From assembly GCA_905250115.1 (NCBI GenBank), contig CAJNOI010000007.1, positions 855,796 through 919,795 on the forward strand: 64,000 bases of DNA, given 5' to 3'. The DNA comes from Adineta steineri (Eukaryota; Rotifera; Eurotatoria; Adinetida; Adinetidae). Shown piece after piece: positions 13,501-25,800 of the stretch (position 1 is the stretch's first letter; the number at the start of each line of letters is the position of its first letter). A program made the translations under genes and the position numbers. The notes beneath the pieces were generated by a model. The model ran no database searches, had not been told where the DNA came from, and saw nothing but the letters and a program-made list of their open reading frames with translations.

Positions 13501-14203
13501 TCGAGTCATATTAATAGACAACTGTTTTATGCTTTTGGATTATTAATCGATATTATCGAAATCAACGTTGCATAAATTAAAAGATTTACATTTAAAATGA
13601 AAGATTATGTGTCAAAAATAGTCGTATATTTTCTTCAAGTCAGGCTTTGTTTGTTAAATGAACTGTTAAAATCATGCTTTACAAAGACAAACGTGATATT
13701 CTTTATTGCAGCTCGAGCAAACGAGCTGATTTTTTTTATTTATGATAAAAGTATATTCAAGCTTAATAATCATAAAGACATGTTTAAAGAAATCCTTTGT
13801 GAAGTGTAACTACTGATCTCAATAAAAATATTTTACTTTTTCACAGATACGAAAAAAATATATATGTTTAACAAAAGGTCATTTCAGATATGTATTTATA
13901 GTATAAACCTTGAATATGTCTCTATTTATCGGTGAAAAGATCAACTCATTTTTCATCCGTAACGCAACTTTTAGTCTATCTTGTACAAAAAACTAGAATA
14001 ATAACGTCACTGTTCTAGATTTGCTCGGAATAGTTACAACTATAGATTGTATTTCATGCAATATATCTTCAGATTTCCTATTACATTCAAGTATATTTAT
14101 ATTTTTTTCAAGTTTTGTACAATTAAAATAATACATCTTGATTACAAAAAATATTTTAAACAAATGGTTTATCACAATTCTAACTAAATTTTCTATCATT
14201 ATT
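10594..14203. other. Intergenic, contains an assembly gap
   Basis: About 3.6 kb with no convincing gene. Open frames at 10858-11318, 12092-12283 and 13597-13809 are short and show no domain or codon bias like the real genes. It includes a 100-N gap, short TA/CA-rich stretches near 11970-12015 and many T runs. Because of the gap, a missing exon cannot be excluded. Confidence 0.5.
10664..10763. other. Assembly gap (100 N)
   Basis: A second run of exactly 100 N, 70 bases downstream of the F-box gene's stop codon. The flanks carry simple TCTCTC sequence, which may be why assembly broke here. Confidence 0.99.
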
Positions 14204-14934
14204 TTATATTTGATGTCCATTTTGTAATGGTAATTGTGTTCGAGTTTGTTCATTTGTCAAGTTCATTTGTACATCACGGATTCGATTAACAACAGTACCA
14301 AGTTGTTGTTGTATCTGAACATTTTGTTGATTAAATTGTTGACAAACTGTTGTTAATTCTTTGAAAATCGGTACTAATTGATCAACATTAGCATTTTTTG
14401 ATGGAGCTGTAATTGAAGATAAACGTGCATTCCATTTATTCTCAAATGAACTAATCATTGATTCAAGTTGCCTATATATGAAAAAAGTACATAGGTGAAT
14501 TAGTTCATATTATTTTATTGATCTTACATTTGTTGATGATTAAACAATTCCTTAAGACGTTGTTCAGTCAATGGTCTTTGTGGACATTCAGAAACATGAT
14601 GTCCTTCTTTATGGCATCGATGGCAGATTGGTGCCCAATAAGGGCGAACAGGACATCGACTACCATCAATGAGAATATAGTTTTGACCAAGAATTGATTT
14701 AGCAAAATTTTCTGATTTAAAATCAATTCGAATGGATCCAAGAGGTTTTCCATCTCTATCATGAACTCGAGAAATTTTCTCAATACCTAGATAATTGTGT
14801 TCTAAATCTCTCAATAATTTTGTTTCATCGATACCAAATGAAACCTTTGAAGCAATTAATGACCGCGGTGCTGGTTGTTGTGGTACAGGTGATGCAGTTT
14901 GTGACTGTCGAGGAGACTGTTGTTTTGAAGACAT
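14204..14934 (-). CDS. RRM-like/CCHC zinc-knuckle protein with coiled-coil tail
   Basis: Two exons (14934-14528 and 14471-14204) splice in phase to give 224 residues. Residues 1-25 are Ser/Gln/Pro-rich. Residues 30-95 look like a small alpha-beta RNA-binding fold (KLLRDLEHNYLGIEKISRV, then GSIRIDFKSENFAKSIL). Next comes one zinc knuckle CHRCHKEGHHVSEC, which fits CX2CX4HX4C exactly. The C-terminal 90 residues are helical and Gln-rich (QQFNQQNVQIQQQLG). The RRM-like fold followed directly by a zinc knuckle resembles the nucleic-acid-binding ORF1 of non-LTR elements. There is no reverse transcriptase nearby, the gene has a proper intron and it reads cleanly, so a host gene (possibly derived from such an ORF1) is my preferred reading. 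The true function is unknown; single-stranded nucleic acid binding is likely. Confidence 0.65.
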
Positions 14935-15885
14935 TGTATTGGTGAATAGTATCTACTATTATTTTTTCCATCGCTTATATACTGCTTTAGAAGGAAGAAA
15001 TGACTAAGATTCTATGCAAGAAATATGATGAAACGTTGCTTAATAGTTTTTATTTTGGAAATTAACAAGCGATGGTGTAATATCGACGTGTTCTTTTCAC
15101 GAATGTTGAAAAAAAAATAATTGCACCATCACTACTACCGAACAGAATAAGTAAATGTTTGAGTATGTCATAAAACAGAACAAGCCACAATTTGAAGTCT
15201 GATTCCGTTTGAGCCTGAAGCATACTTGGACTACGAAAATGAACCGATCTATAGCGGTTGGTTCATTTCCGGACTTCAAATTAATTCGATACTTGTTCAT
15301 TTTTTTGCTTATCATGATTAATTACTTTTGATTATGTTTTTTTCATCGAGATATAATCTGAATATTACCGCATTCTGAGTCATATAATGTCACTAGGAAA
15401 TTATTTCTCTAGTATACATAAAAAAAATAAATAAAGAATCTTCTAGAAAAGTCACGAAAAACATTTATTTTTATTGTGTAAGATACATGACTCATCGAAA
15501 GAAAGTATAGAATTTTATCTCATAAATTATATTCATCAAACTACTGAAAACATGTTAATAATCATAAAAGCTATTTTTTCAATTCATTATTTACAGATAA
15601 TCTATCATTTTTGTGCATGTTATTCATATTTTCTATAATAAGTAAAAAATCTTCGTTGTATAATTTATTTTTCTCTACAAACATTTCAAATTCGATGATT
15701 TTGATTGTATGACAGCTCTTTCTATTATAGTGTTATTTAAGATGGTTGAAAAAACTTTCCTTTTCTTTTTTTACATTTCCATGATGAAAAAAAGTTTTCC
15801 GAAATGTAAATAAATAAAAAAAAATTGTTTTTCATTTTTTTATATAATACAAATCATCGAAAAAGAACAATAGGAAAAAAAAGAA
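14935..15885. other. Intergenic with a small double hairpin
   Basis: About 950 bases between two minus-strand genes. It holds the hairpin listed separately at 15189-15282 and otherwise shows only AT-rich sequence with poly-T and poly-A runs. The open frame across 15097-15315 overlaps the hairpin and is not a convincing gene. Confidence 0.5.
15189..15282. repeat. Nested inverted repeat (cruciform-like, 94 bp)
   Basis: The outer arms AATTTGAAGTC (15189-15199) and GACTTCAAATT (15272-15282) are perfect complements. Inside is a second hairpin, AAATGAACC (15237-15245) with GGTTCATTT (15260-15268), whose loop again pairs AACCG with CGGTT. It may be a short MITE or a structured element; no target duplication is obvious. 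Confidence 0.6.
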
Positions 15886-18800
15886 TCATTTTTTACTGAA
15901 AAGCATATTTCTAAAGTCATCATTATTCATTTTACTTGTCGTTGACGGAGTCGATTCACTTTTTGGTGCTGTACTTGTTGGTGTTGTACTTGCTGATGCA
16001 AGTTTTCTTGGTACAAGTGATAATTGAGAATATCCTTTACCTCTTGGTCCTGTTGCTTTTGGTGCTTGTCCTAATGATGTTGTTTTTTGACCAGTTGGTT
16101 TCGTATTTGTTTCTTTACGTGGTGGTGGATTACTAAGAGCAACTTTAATTGCATGTTCATCCATCATTGTTCCATCAGTTTTCATTACAGCTTGTGCAGC
16201 TTCATGTGCATCATTAAATTCGACATAAGCAAGTCCTTTTGGTTTGCCACTTTTTTGTGTAACTAATCGAATATCTTTTACAGTATATCCTTTTTCTTTA
16301 AATAAATTTTCAATTTGTTCTTTTGTTGCTGAAAATGGTAAATTTGATAGAAATAATTTATTTTGTTCTAATGATGTTGCATATTTAAATTTTTTTGTTA
16401 GATCATTTGATGCAGATTTATTTGCATCATAAGGATTAACATACATTGGTCGACCATTTATTGGTGTATTATCTAGTTTTAATGCTTGACGATAACCTTC
16501 ACTTGTTTGAAAATCTACATAACCAAAACCTTTGGATTTACCAGACCATTCATGTTTAACAATACGGACATCTTTTATTGGACCAGCTGGTGAAAGAGCT
16601 TGACGTAGAGCTTCTTCATCGGCTTCATAAGATAAATTGGCGACAAATACAGTATTTAAATGATCTGTATGTTTTGAAGTATTGAGCGTAGAAGTTGAAG
16701 GAGTTGTTGATGATGATGATGGTTGTGAAGGAACAGATGGTAGTTGCGGTGGTAGTGCTGGTATTTTAAAACCTTCACTATCTATTGTTGGAACTACGGG
16801 TTTCTTTTTAAGATTCTGCGGTTCTTCTGGTGATAGTTTTCGTTTACGAGGTGATAATGGCTGTTGATCAGTAGTAGTATTACCATTGGTATGAACTGGC
16901 GGAGCAGCTAAAAGAAAGATAAAATTCTTATTTTCCTGTTAGTTCATCTTTAAATTAATAACTATAATTATAACATAAGAAACAAGAGTTTACCATATTT
17001 TTTATATGTAAAAATTCTAAAATAAAATCTAATTCTTACTTGTATCCATTTTATTATTTGCATTTTTAACTGGTTTTTTCTTATTATCTTTTTGATTTCC
17101 TTTATTCGGTTGTTTTTTATTATTTGTTTGTTGTTGTTGTTGTTGCTGTTGTTGTCTTCTTGGTTTTTCTACTGGAACAATTTTACTTTTAATTTCTTTT
17201 AATTTCTCTTTTGTTTCTTTTAATTGTTGAATAGTTCCATATTTTTTTTCATGTTCTAATAATATATCACATATTGCTAATGGATAATCCATTGTTTTTA
17301 TATGATTTAATGCTCGATATAAAACTTTTCTTGCATGTTTTTCATCTCCATAATTAATTTCTGTATAATAATAAGCTTTCCAGAGATTCGATATTAATTG
17401 ATTATGTGTTTTATTCATTAATGTTCGACCATTCCATATTTGTCTTGCATGATCAATTGAATGAAATATTTTTACCTCTAAATGTACCCAAAATAATTCC
17501 AGTTGTCCATTATATTTTAAAAATAAATTTGGATCAGCTGATGATAAAAATAATTCTTGATATTGATCACATGTATATTCACATGCACGACGAATTTCTT
17601 CTTTTAAGATTTCACATTGTTCTGTATTATTTGATAATAATTCTTGATCATAATGACGACGACGATATTGTAGATATGCTAATTGTATATCAACAAATGA
17701 TATAAGATTTGTTGGATCAGAATTAAGTGCACGATCATAAATTTGTTTTAATTGAGAATGATCAACAGTCTTAGTTAATTCCATATATTCAGCATAACGA
17801 ATCCATAATGTTGCTACCCATGTACAATTACGTAAAGAACGTTCATATATAGGTTGAAGAAGTGTTGTAGATGATAAATATTCTTCAGCAAAATCAATAT
17901 ATGAAAGCCATAAATCACCATCAAGACAATTGTCAACTAAAATTATACACAATTAATCTCATTAGAAAATTATAAGATAAGAAGACAGATGAATAATAAT
18001 AGATCAAATTAATATGATTGATATTAATCCTTGCATTACCGGCCGAGCTGTTTTTGAAGGCCAGTAACGTATCTCATGAGACACGCAACTGGCCTTCAAA
18101 AACCGGGAAACTCCAAATATCTTCACTGATTTTTCAGGCGGAGTTAAAAATAACTCTGGCCGATAGTACGAGGAATAATCTATAGAATTTTAGAGTTCAA
18201 TACTTTCTTATCAAAGTTTAGAACAGAAAGATCTATCAACACTTGTCTTCTGTAGATACTTTAATAATAAGCGAGACAAAATCTTTGTGATATACTTTAA
18301 GAAATTCTTACCAATTGCTCGTTCATATAAACATTGAATACGTGCTGGTTCTTTTTCAAATTCAATATATTTTCTATAAGTTGCTACACTTCTTTTTGTA
18401 TCTTCTAATTCTTTTTCAAATTTTTCACATCTTTCTAAATGTTGAATAGCAAGATCATAATCATGTTTTATAACTAAATCATATTTTTCCGTATAATTCG
18501 ATGGTAAATATTCTTTATATTGTTGACAAAATTCATTATAATCTTTATAATAAACATTTTTCATATCACGTAATGGAATTGATAATTGTCGACGATATAA
18601 TGTTACAATATAATCAACATGTTGAAGAATTTTTTCTTTTAAATCTTTATTTGTATTATTTTGATTATAATTCAATATAAGTCCATCTAGAATCGCCTTT
18701 TCTGTTTCAATATAAGCAGCCCATATTAAACTTCCATCAGTTAAATGAACCGCACATGAACTAAGACCACGTTCAAATAAATTTCGTAATTCTTCAATTG

Positions 18801-19257
18801 AATTTAATGATACATAATATGGTATACGATATTGAACATATTCAATCCAGATCATAATTGATAAATAATCATTAACTGCACGTTCAAATAATTGAATCAT
18901 ATTTTTATTTTCTTGTGTATTGGATATTAATAATTGTTTTTCATCATGAAACCAATCAAGCCAAAGTTGTTGTGTTAATGGAAAGATTTCTGACATTGTT
19001 TGACGAGCTAAACGTAAATGATCAAGATTACCATACTGACGTGATAATGTTATATAATCAATATGAGATTGATAATTATATAGATTTGATTGAACGATAT
19101 CACGAAGTGCAACTAATTCAGATTCTTGTTTACTCTCATCAATTTGTTCTTCAGATGAATCACTTGATGTATCATCACTATTATCATCATCATCATCCTC
19201 CATATCATCTTCATGTTTTTCCTTATTTACGTCCATTTCTTCATCTTCTGACGACAT
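15886..19257 (-). CDS. SART3: SART3 / Prp24-type U4/U6 snRNP recycling factor
   Basis: Three exons (19257-18312, 17936-17040, 16907-15886) join in phase to 954 residues; human SART3 has 963. In order there are an acidic N-terminus (MSSEDEEMDVNKEKHEDD), a long array of HAT helical repeats through exons 1-2 (LRLARQTMSEIFPLTQQLWL, LFERAVNDYLSIMIWIEYVQ, YERSLRNCTWVATLWIRYAE), a Gln/Lys-rich linker, a nuclear localisation signal PRKRKLSPEEPQNLKKKP, and two RRMs (LNTVFVANLSYEADEEAL and NKLFLSNLPFSATKEQIENL). The last residues NNDDFRNMLFSKK match the conserved C-terminal LSm-binding tail of Prp24/SART3. The protein reanneals U4 with U6 snRNA and acts in the nucleus. An acceptor (TTATTTCAG) lies 15 bases before the ATG. 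Intron 1 (375 nt) carries a MITE; intron 2 is about 130 nt. Confidence 0.95.
18039..18163. mobile_element. 125-bp MITE in a SART3 intron, TA target site
   Basis: A small element inside SART3 intron 1 (17937-18311). The left end CCGGCC-GAGCTGTTTTTGAAGG and the complement of the right end (TCGGCCAGAGTTATTTTTAA) form imperfect terminal inverted repeats of about 25 bases. It is flanked by TA on both sides (18037-18038 and 18164-18165), as in Tc1/mariner-type insertions. Internal hairpins are a perfect 15-bp stem (18051-18065 with 18088-18102) and a GAGTTA/TAACTC stem (18141-18156). It has no coding capacity. Its GC-richness contrasts with the surrounding intron. Confidence 0.65.
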
Positions 19258-19370
19258 GTTTTTATAAATCTGAAATAACAAATAATGGATTTAACTTCTA
19301 TCTTTCGAATTATTGTTTCTTCAATAGAATTCTAATTGTAATATCGAACTATTTCGATTTTGTTAATTAA

Positions 19371-19704
19371 CCCTAGTACTCCCAAGCCTATTTTTAGCGA
19401 TAAGAAATAGAATGCATTTCAAGAAGGACTTCATGAACCCCACCCTTCGTAATAAAAGACCCGGGGGTCTTCTATTATGTTTTGCACATCGCGCTTTTTT
19501 CGTGAAAAATCCCCCTACCCCTTACAGGGCGTTTTTTTCGATTTTTGCTCCATAAGGGTCTACTATTATGGGGGAGTCTTTTAATTCGGCAGGGCCTTTT
19601 ATTACGAAGGGGGGTTTACTTTAATCCATAAAAAAAAGGTTTCATAGTATTTCCTTGCTTTTAAAAAACAGGGCCCATTTGGACCCTGGTTGGTAGTTCT
19701 AGGG
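19371..19704. mobile_element. 334-bp piggyBac-type MITE (TTAA target site)
   Basis: Terminal inverted repeats CCCTAGTACTCCCAAGCC (left) and, on the complement of the right end, CCCTAGAACTACCAACCA. Each end is flanked by TTAA (19367-19370 and 19705-19708). TTAA duplication with CCCTAG-type ends is the hallmark of piggyBac elements. A subterminal inverted repeat of about 24 bases (around CCTTCGTAATAAAAG) lies further in, and an AGGGCCCA-TT-TGGACCCT palindrome is near the right end (19670-19687). It is non-coding and sits about 110 bases upstream of the SART3 start, so it may alter that promoter. Confidence 0.8.
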
Positions 19705-20117
19705 TTAAAAGAACATCAATATTAACAATTTTCTCAAAGATTATTTTAACTAGACTCAAGAATATTTTTTTCAGGGTTGATAAAACGAAATTTCAATTTG
19801 TTAAATAAAAAATAAAATTCTTATTCAAAAAAACAAACCTATTTAATCTACGTATTATTATTTTATTGCTAAAATTATAAAGTCAAAACGAAAAAAAAAA
19901 AACATATCTGACAAATGTCTATAATTAAAAGCAAGAGAGAGAGATAGAGAAGAAAGTGATAGATGTAATACATAAGACAGAACAAAAAAATATATATAAA
20001 TGTTCAAATTCTATAGGATATAGAATACAAAGCTTGCGCATATACACCGAGCAGAAAGCACTGATAAACAAAAACAAATAATGAAAGACTCTCTCTCTCT
20101 TTCTCTCGATTGAAATT

Positions 20118-22893
20118 TTATTTCAGTAATGGATCAAATTCTTTTGCTACTGTTCGATGTGGACTTTGAGTAAAAGCCGAATTTGTAAATGAAGATGAAC
20201 CATTTGATGTCATATGATGATAAATATATTTATCATTATTATTAAAATCTTCAAATTTTTTTTTCATTGAACTTGATGATGAACGTGATGATGATGTTAA
20301 TGATGGTGATGTTGAACAATATGCTCGTGTATGTTGTGATGAACGTGAATTATCGTTAACGGATATTGATTGTGTTGTTAAATCATCATTTATTGTAAAT
20401 GTTTTTGCTGTATTATTTAATTGTTGTTGTGCAAATGGATCTGATATACTTTCAGATGAGATTTCTTTTCCTTTACCAGAATCAGGTGAATCACTTGATA
20501 AACATTGTTGATTTGATGTTGAAAATAATGATGGTAATAAAAGTAAATCAGTTGGACGTGTTGGTAAAAGTTTTAATGAATCAAAATTATTTACTTTTGT
20601 TAATTTGATTTCAAGTTCATTTGTATAGAGTAATAATTGTTGTATATGTGTTAATAATTCTCGATTACGTTGAAGTAATTGAGTATTTTTATTCTAAAAG
20701 AAAAACAAGATCTTGAATTTTTCAAATATTTCTTAATTATTAAAACAAACTTGTGAATCAATTCGTGCAGCTATTTCGATATTTAATTGTTCTTTGATTA
20801 ATTTGATTTGATTAAATGCTAATTCGGATTCATTTTGCATTTGTTGTAATTGTTCTTGCATGAATTGCATTTGATGTTTAAGTGTAAATTCACTTGATGA
20901 ATGAGTAGGAAATAAATTAAGTGTTTGGATTTCAGGAGTTGTTGGAGCCTTTATAGAAAAGAAAAGAAATAATGAATTTTGTTTTTTGAAAAAAGATTTT
21001 ACTGGAGTTATTTCAACACTTTGTAAATAACGTTCGGCTTTTTCTTTTAGATCAATGTTTGATGAGAGAATTTCATGATTGATTTGTTTAGCTGAAAACA
21101 AAATGATTTATTTCGAAAAAAAAAATTTCCTTTGAAAGAATAAGATTCTTACGTGTTAAATCATTTTCAGATAGATTTGAACTGACTTTAGTTGGACTAG
21201 AAATTGCAGGTGGGGTAGGTGGTTGCCGTTGTTGCATTGCTAATTTATGACAAACTTCAAAAGCTTGACCAATAGTACGGACGATACGCATTGCTTCATT
21301 CTAAGAAAAATATATTTTATATTATTAAAGAAATAAGTATCATAGATCGACAAATAGTACTATCATCGAAATGTTTATCTAAATCTTATTGACATAGATC
21401 TAACGAGAAAATATTATCAGCGAGTACTCTCATATGTTTTTAATTAATAGGGTTTGTAATGTAAAGAAAGACTCTTCAAAGAATTCGTACCAATGAACCT
21501 TTTCTTCCTGAGTTATAGACAGTTTACTAGATTTTCAATTTATCTACAGGATATTGTGACGGAAACCAAATCAAGGAAGTTCTGTCTAACAAATTCAGCT
21601 AAAAGAGAAATTTTTATACTGAGATAACGTGCTAACAAGAAACCATTCATATTCCACAAAAACTCATATATTTAGGGCGGTGTGATCTGTTATAGAACAA
21701 ATTTCTTTATTTTTGTTTCCATCATCGCACTCTATGAACAGGCCTGAAAATATAATACAATATCTATAGCTCAAGAAAAAACATCTATTGGCATGAGTAT
21801 TTCTCTACACTATAAACTTGATCAATGAATAAAAGATGAGCTTTTTGTCATAAATAGACAATAGAAAAAAATTAACAATAGTTTCTTTTTCATTAGAATT
21901 CAACTCTATAACCTTTTTCTTCGATATGATATACGACTAATCAAACTCTTATGAATAGTCTTCGGAACTGTATGTATACATAAATTCATTTATTTCTCTT
22001 ACATGTAATCGATCATCATCTTGATCAAAGTTAATATCATTCCATGTGATCAGCATCTTGTCCTCTAACCGAATGATCATCATTAATACAATTCTATTCT
22101 ATCATTTCTTCTGATTCAATAATCTTTCTCTCTTCTGTTTCTCTCATTCTCATAAAAATGACAAAAGCGAAGGCGTACAAGAAAACTCTTTATCTTGTCC
22201 TATTCAATGATCTTTACAGAATATAATCATATTTGACATTAATTACCTTCTTATATGCTTTAAAAACATTACAACGAAATGAATTAGTAACATTATCACG
22301 TGCAATAAAACTAAAGATTTTCAAATCTTGACTATCATGTGAAACATAAAATACTCTAAAAACGAAAAGAAATCAAATATTTATTCATATTATTAATTAA
22401 TTCATACCGATATATTGGATGTTCCATTAAAACAAGTTGACTATCATCAAAATAAATTTCTTTCTAAAAGAAAAAAACAAAAAATAATACTCATTTTTGT
22501 TTTTTTGTGTTTAAATACCTTTTTCTTTTTCCATAAAGATACTTTAATTCCATCGACTGATATTGCTAAAGTAGCCTTACGTTTTTTAATTGCTTTTGCT
22601 TTAAATTCATACTAAAGATAAAGATAGAAAAAAAGTGATTATAAAATTATCACATTTATTTTCTTACGCGAATACGACGCATAGCAGCAACAATTTCTAC
22701 CCTACTTGCTGGTTTCGGTACTTCCAATGAACCGATAAACTAAAGAGAAAAATTAAATTTAATAAAAATTTCAATAATTTACTTTTGCATTAAATTGTAT
22801 TCCATGTTGAAAAGCTTCATCATTATGTAGTGGAATTTTGCTATCATAACCATCTTCAGACATTGGATCGTAGTTACGATTTTTAGCTGACAT
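20118..22893 (-). CDS. NOS1AP: NOS1AP (CAPON) PTB-domain adaptor
   Basis: About nine exons give roughly 480 residues. The first about 165 residues are a PTB domain that matches NOS1AP closely: [59 protein letters not shown] and [20 protein letters not shown], split by short introns. A coiled coil follows ([19 protein letters not shown]... [20 protein letters not shown]), again as in NOS1AP. The C-terminal about 150 residues are Ser/Thr/Asn-rich and contain SDPF, a possible endocytic adaptor-binding motif. Known NOS1AP proteins link neuronal nitric oxide synthase to partners through a C-terminal PDZ ligand. Here the protein ends KEFDPLLK, which is not such a ligand. An acceptor (CTCATAG) lies 11 bases before the start codon. 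The intron 22250-21302 is about 0.9 kb; I see no element in it. Confidence 0.93.
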
Positions 22894-25800
22894 AAGTAAT
22901 GATCTATGAGGATAGATAAAAACATATTTTGTTTAGCAATGCACAAAGAAAATCTAATTTTGTTGCTCATTGGATTTCTATAGGAAAATAATATTGGCGA
23001 ATTATTATTTATTATTAACAAAGTTTCATTATTAAAAAATATTATATAAAAAGAATAGTTTTTATTTTAAATTTATATAGAATAAAATCTAAAAGAAAAA
23101 AACTAACATCTAGTAGATGTCACTAGAAGCTAAAAATATGATTTACGGATTTCATCATACAAGTTTTAAACTTTTATTTATTCGTAAAATCTAAAGACAC
23201 GTACTAACTATTAAAAGTATCTCATTCATATACATAACCTCATGTAATCATCATTATTGTCAAAAAATGAAACAATCTCTGAATATATTATTCTTCATTT
23301 ATCATTTTTTCTCTAGACTGTAGTACTACGACTTTCTTGACATCTGTCATATTCTTCATTTTTTTCCTCTCTAAATGAATATGATCGATCCTATGTGATA
23401 TTACTACATAGATATAAAGTGTTACGTCGTACATATACCTATATAGGTATGTACATACGTCGTTTGCTCATTACTACAAACATACGTATATTTAAAGACG
23501 AGTTGTTCTTACCAAATAATAATGATGATGATGATGATATCATATTATGACATACATATTTCTCTTTGCCTAATATATATCAGTCGTTTTACTCTCTAGT
23601 ATCAATTTCTAAATATCATAGCACATTTATCAAAATACAGTATATATTTATATATAGAGAGAGAAAGGATGTATTAAACATTAGATATGATTTCTTTTTT
23701 TTTTCAATGAATGAAATATCCTGAAGATTAATCTTTAGATTTTATTGTTGCTTATTTAGTGATAATAAAAATATAAAAGAACAAAGCCTCTTCCGTTTTA
23801 TTTAACATTGATCTCACAATTTATAAACGTATGAGTTAAGCCTTTTTTATACATAGACAAAGAATGTATATAGCAATAAATATCAGTTGATTTTATCGAC
23901 ATTTTTATGATGTACTATACTATCGTTTGATTCTATCATCAATGGCAAGGTCTTAATCGATATTTTATGAATAAAAATGTCTTTTTATTCTGTACATTAA
24001 GCATAAAATAAATCTTCCTGTATGATGTACAACATTGTGTCTCATCTATCAATTTGTATTTATAGATAAAGATTTATTCGTATGATTGTTGAGGTGAGGG
24101 GATTGAAACAAATCTATATATGTATCTTTCTGTCTACTACCTTCAATTACAAGGAGAATTGATATTTATGAGCATTGTCATAATAATATCTCTGTTTATG
24201 TCATACTTATATGTATCCATCGTCAAGAAGAGTATCTGTCTTTCAATATATCTATATCTCAGCAGTATAAATATGTTCTAATTCTATTTATAGAAGAAGA
24301 AAAAAAGATAAGTTTTCTACCGTATGAATAGTATAAGCATATTTTTTTTCTAATCTAAAAAAGATCATTGAAAATGAAATTATATTCTTGTTGTATAAAG
24401 ATGTTGCGTCATATTCTCAATTGTGCTAATCATATTAGTAGTATCAAACTCTCTTATTGTCGGCTATAGTTTAGATGCGACAAAAAAGAGAGGAAAAGAA
24501 TAGATAATCAGAAGTATGTTACATAATTTCCGTTTTACAAGAATGATGATTTCCGCTTCGATACTTAGAACAGATCATTTGAATGAAAATGACAAGTCTG
24601 ATTAGGTGAAATAGAAAATGAAACAATTACGAATGCATTTCTATCTAATGCTTAAATCTCTGTTTTTCTCAAATACTATTTAATATGCTAACTAAAATCT
24701 ATCAATAATCAATTATTATATTTATAAAACATTATGAAATTATCAAAGGGAATAGAAACATATTTGAAATCTAACATGTATTTTGTTAAGAAGTACTTCA
24801 CTCTTATGTTCAATTGGATAACCACTAGGAAAATCGATTGTATAAAAGGACTACTACTTGAAAACTTACTTTAACATTGCCATTTCTTTCTTCTTTCGTT
24901 TATTTGAGTATGTTCGAAGATTATATTGATCGTTTAGTCGTGTAAATATGCACAAATTCAATATTAATATGAATTGATAAGTAAATCAATAAGATAACGT
25001 TGGTGATGAGAGTACGTGTACCAATCAACACAATGATCACATCATTCAAATGTATCTATCAATACACATATAGTATTTCTATTGATTAAATACTCTGTTA
25101 TAGAGAGAAAAGAATAAGGAAAAAAAACGGAAAAAATAAATCTCTATAGCTCATCATCGATACATAAAATTCTCTTTTTTTCCCTCTGTCTGCATCTTAA
25201 TCAAGTGGAAAAAAAAGAAAAAAAAAATGAATAGTAGAAAAATAGAACTAGATTTGTATATTCTTGTCTGTCGATGTCAGGCTTCTAACAATTCAATATT
25301 TGATACACATACGCGCACACCACATCTCTCTTTCTCCTAGTTTTGTCCCCTCTTTAATATAACTGGCGACAATGTCACCAAGGAAAATGCTAAAGATAAA
25401 ATTGCATCTAGATAATTGATTTTGCGCAAAAGAAGACGACGACGACAACGACAACGACGATGACAACAACAACAACAACAAGAAAAAGAGGATTCTACTA
25501 GTTTTTCTATCTTGTCTGCTATTGTTATTTTCGTTCTTTTGTATAATTCTTGCGTATACAAGAGACGATGAATGATACAATTTGTTGAAAGAACGAGAAG
25601 AGTAGTGAACACGATGATAAGCAATAATGAGTGTATGTGTATGTGTGTGTGATCGAGTAATCGATCATTACACGCCGCAAGCGAGAGTATACTGATCAAA
25701 TCATCTTTGCTATGTCTCATGTGTTTTACATGAGAGAATAAGAAGAAAAACGAACTTAAAAAAGAAAGGAAAAGAGAAAAAGAATGAGAAGTTTTTCTAT

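Noticed and set aside
18915-19370. 151-codon plus-strand frame
   Set aside because: Antisense shadow of SART3 exon 1.
25293-25720. Two overlapping minus-strand frames of about 100 codons
   Set aside because: Driven by a CAACGA/CAACAA simple repeat; low-complexity Ser/Leu or Cys/Arg runs in alternative frames.
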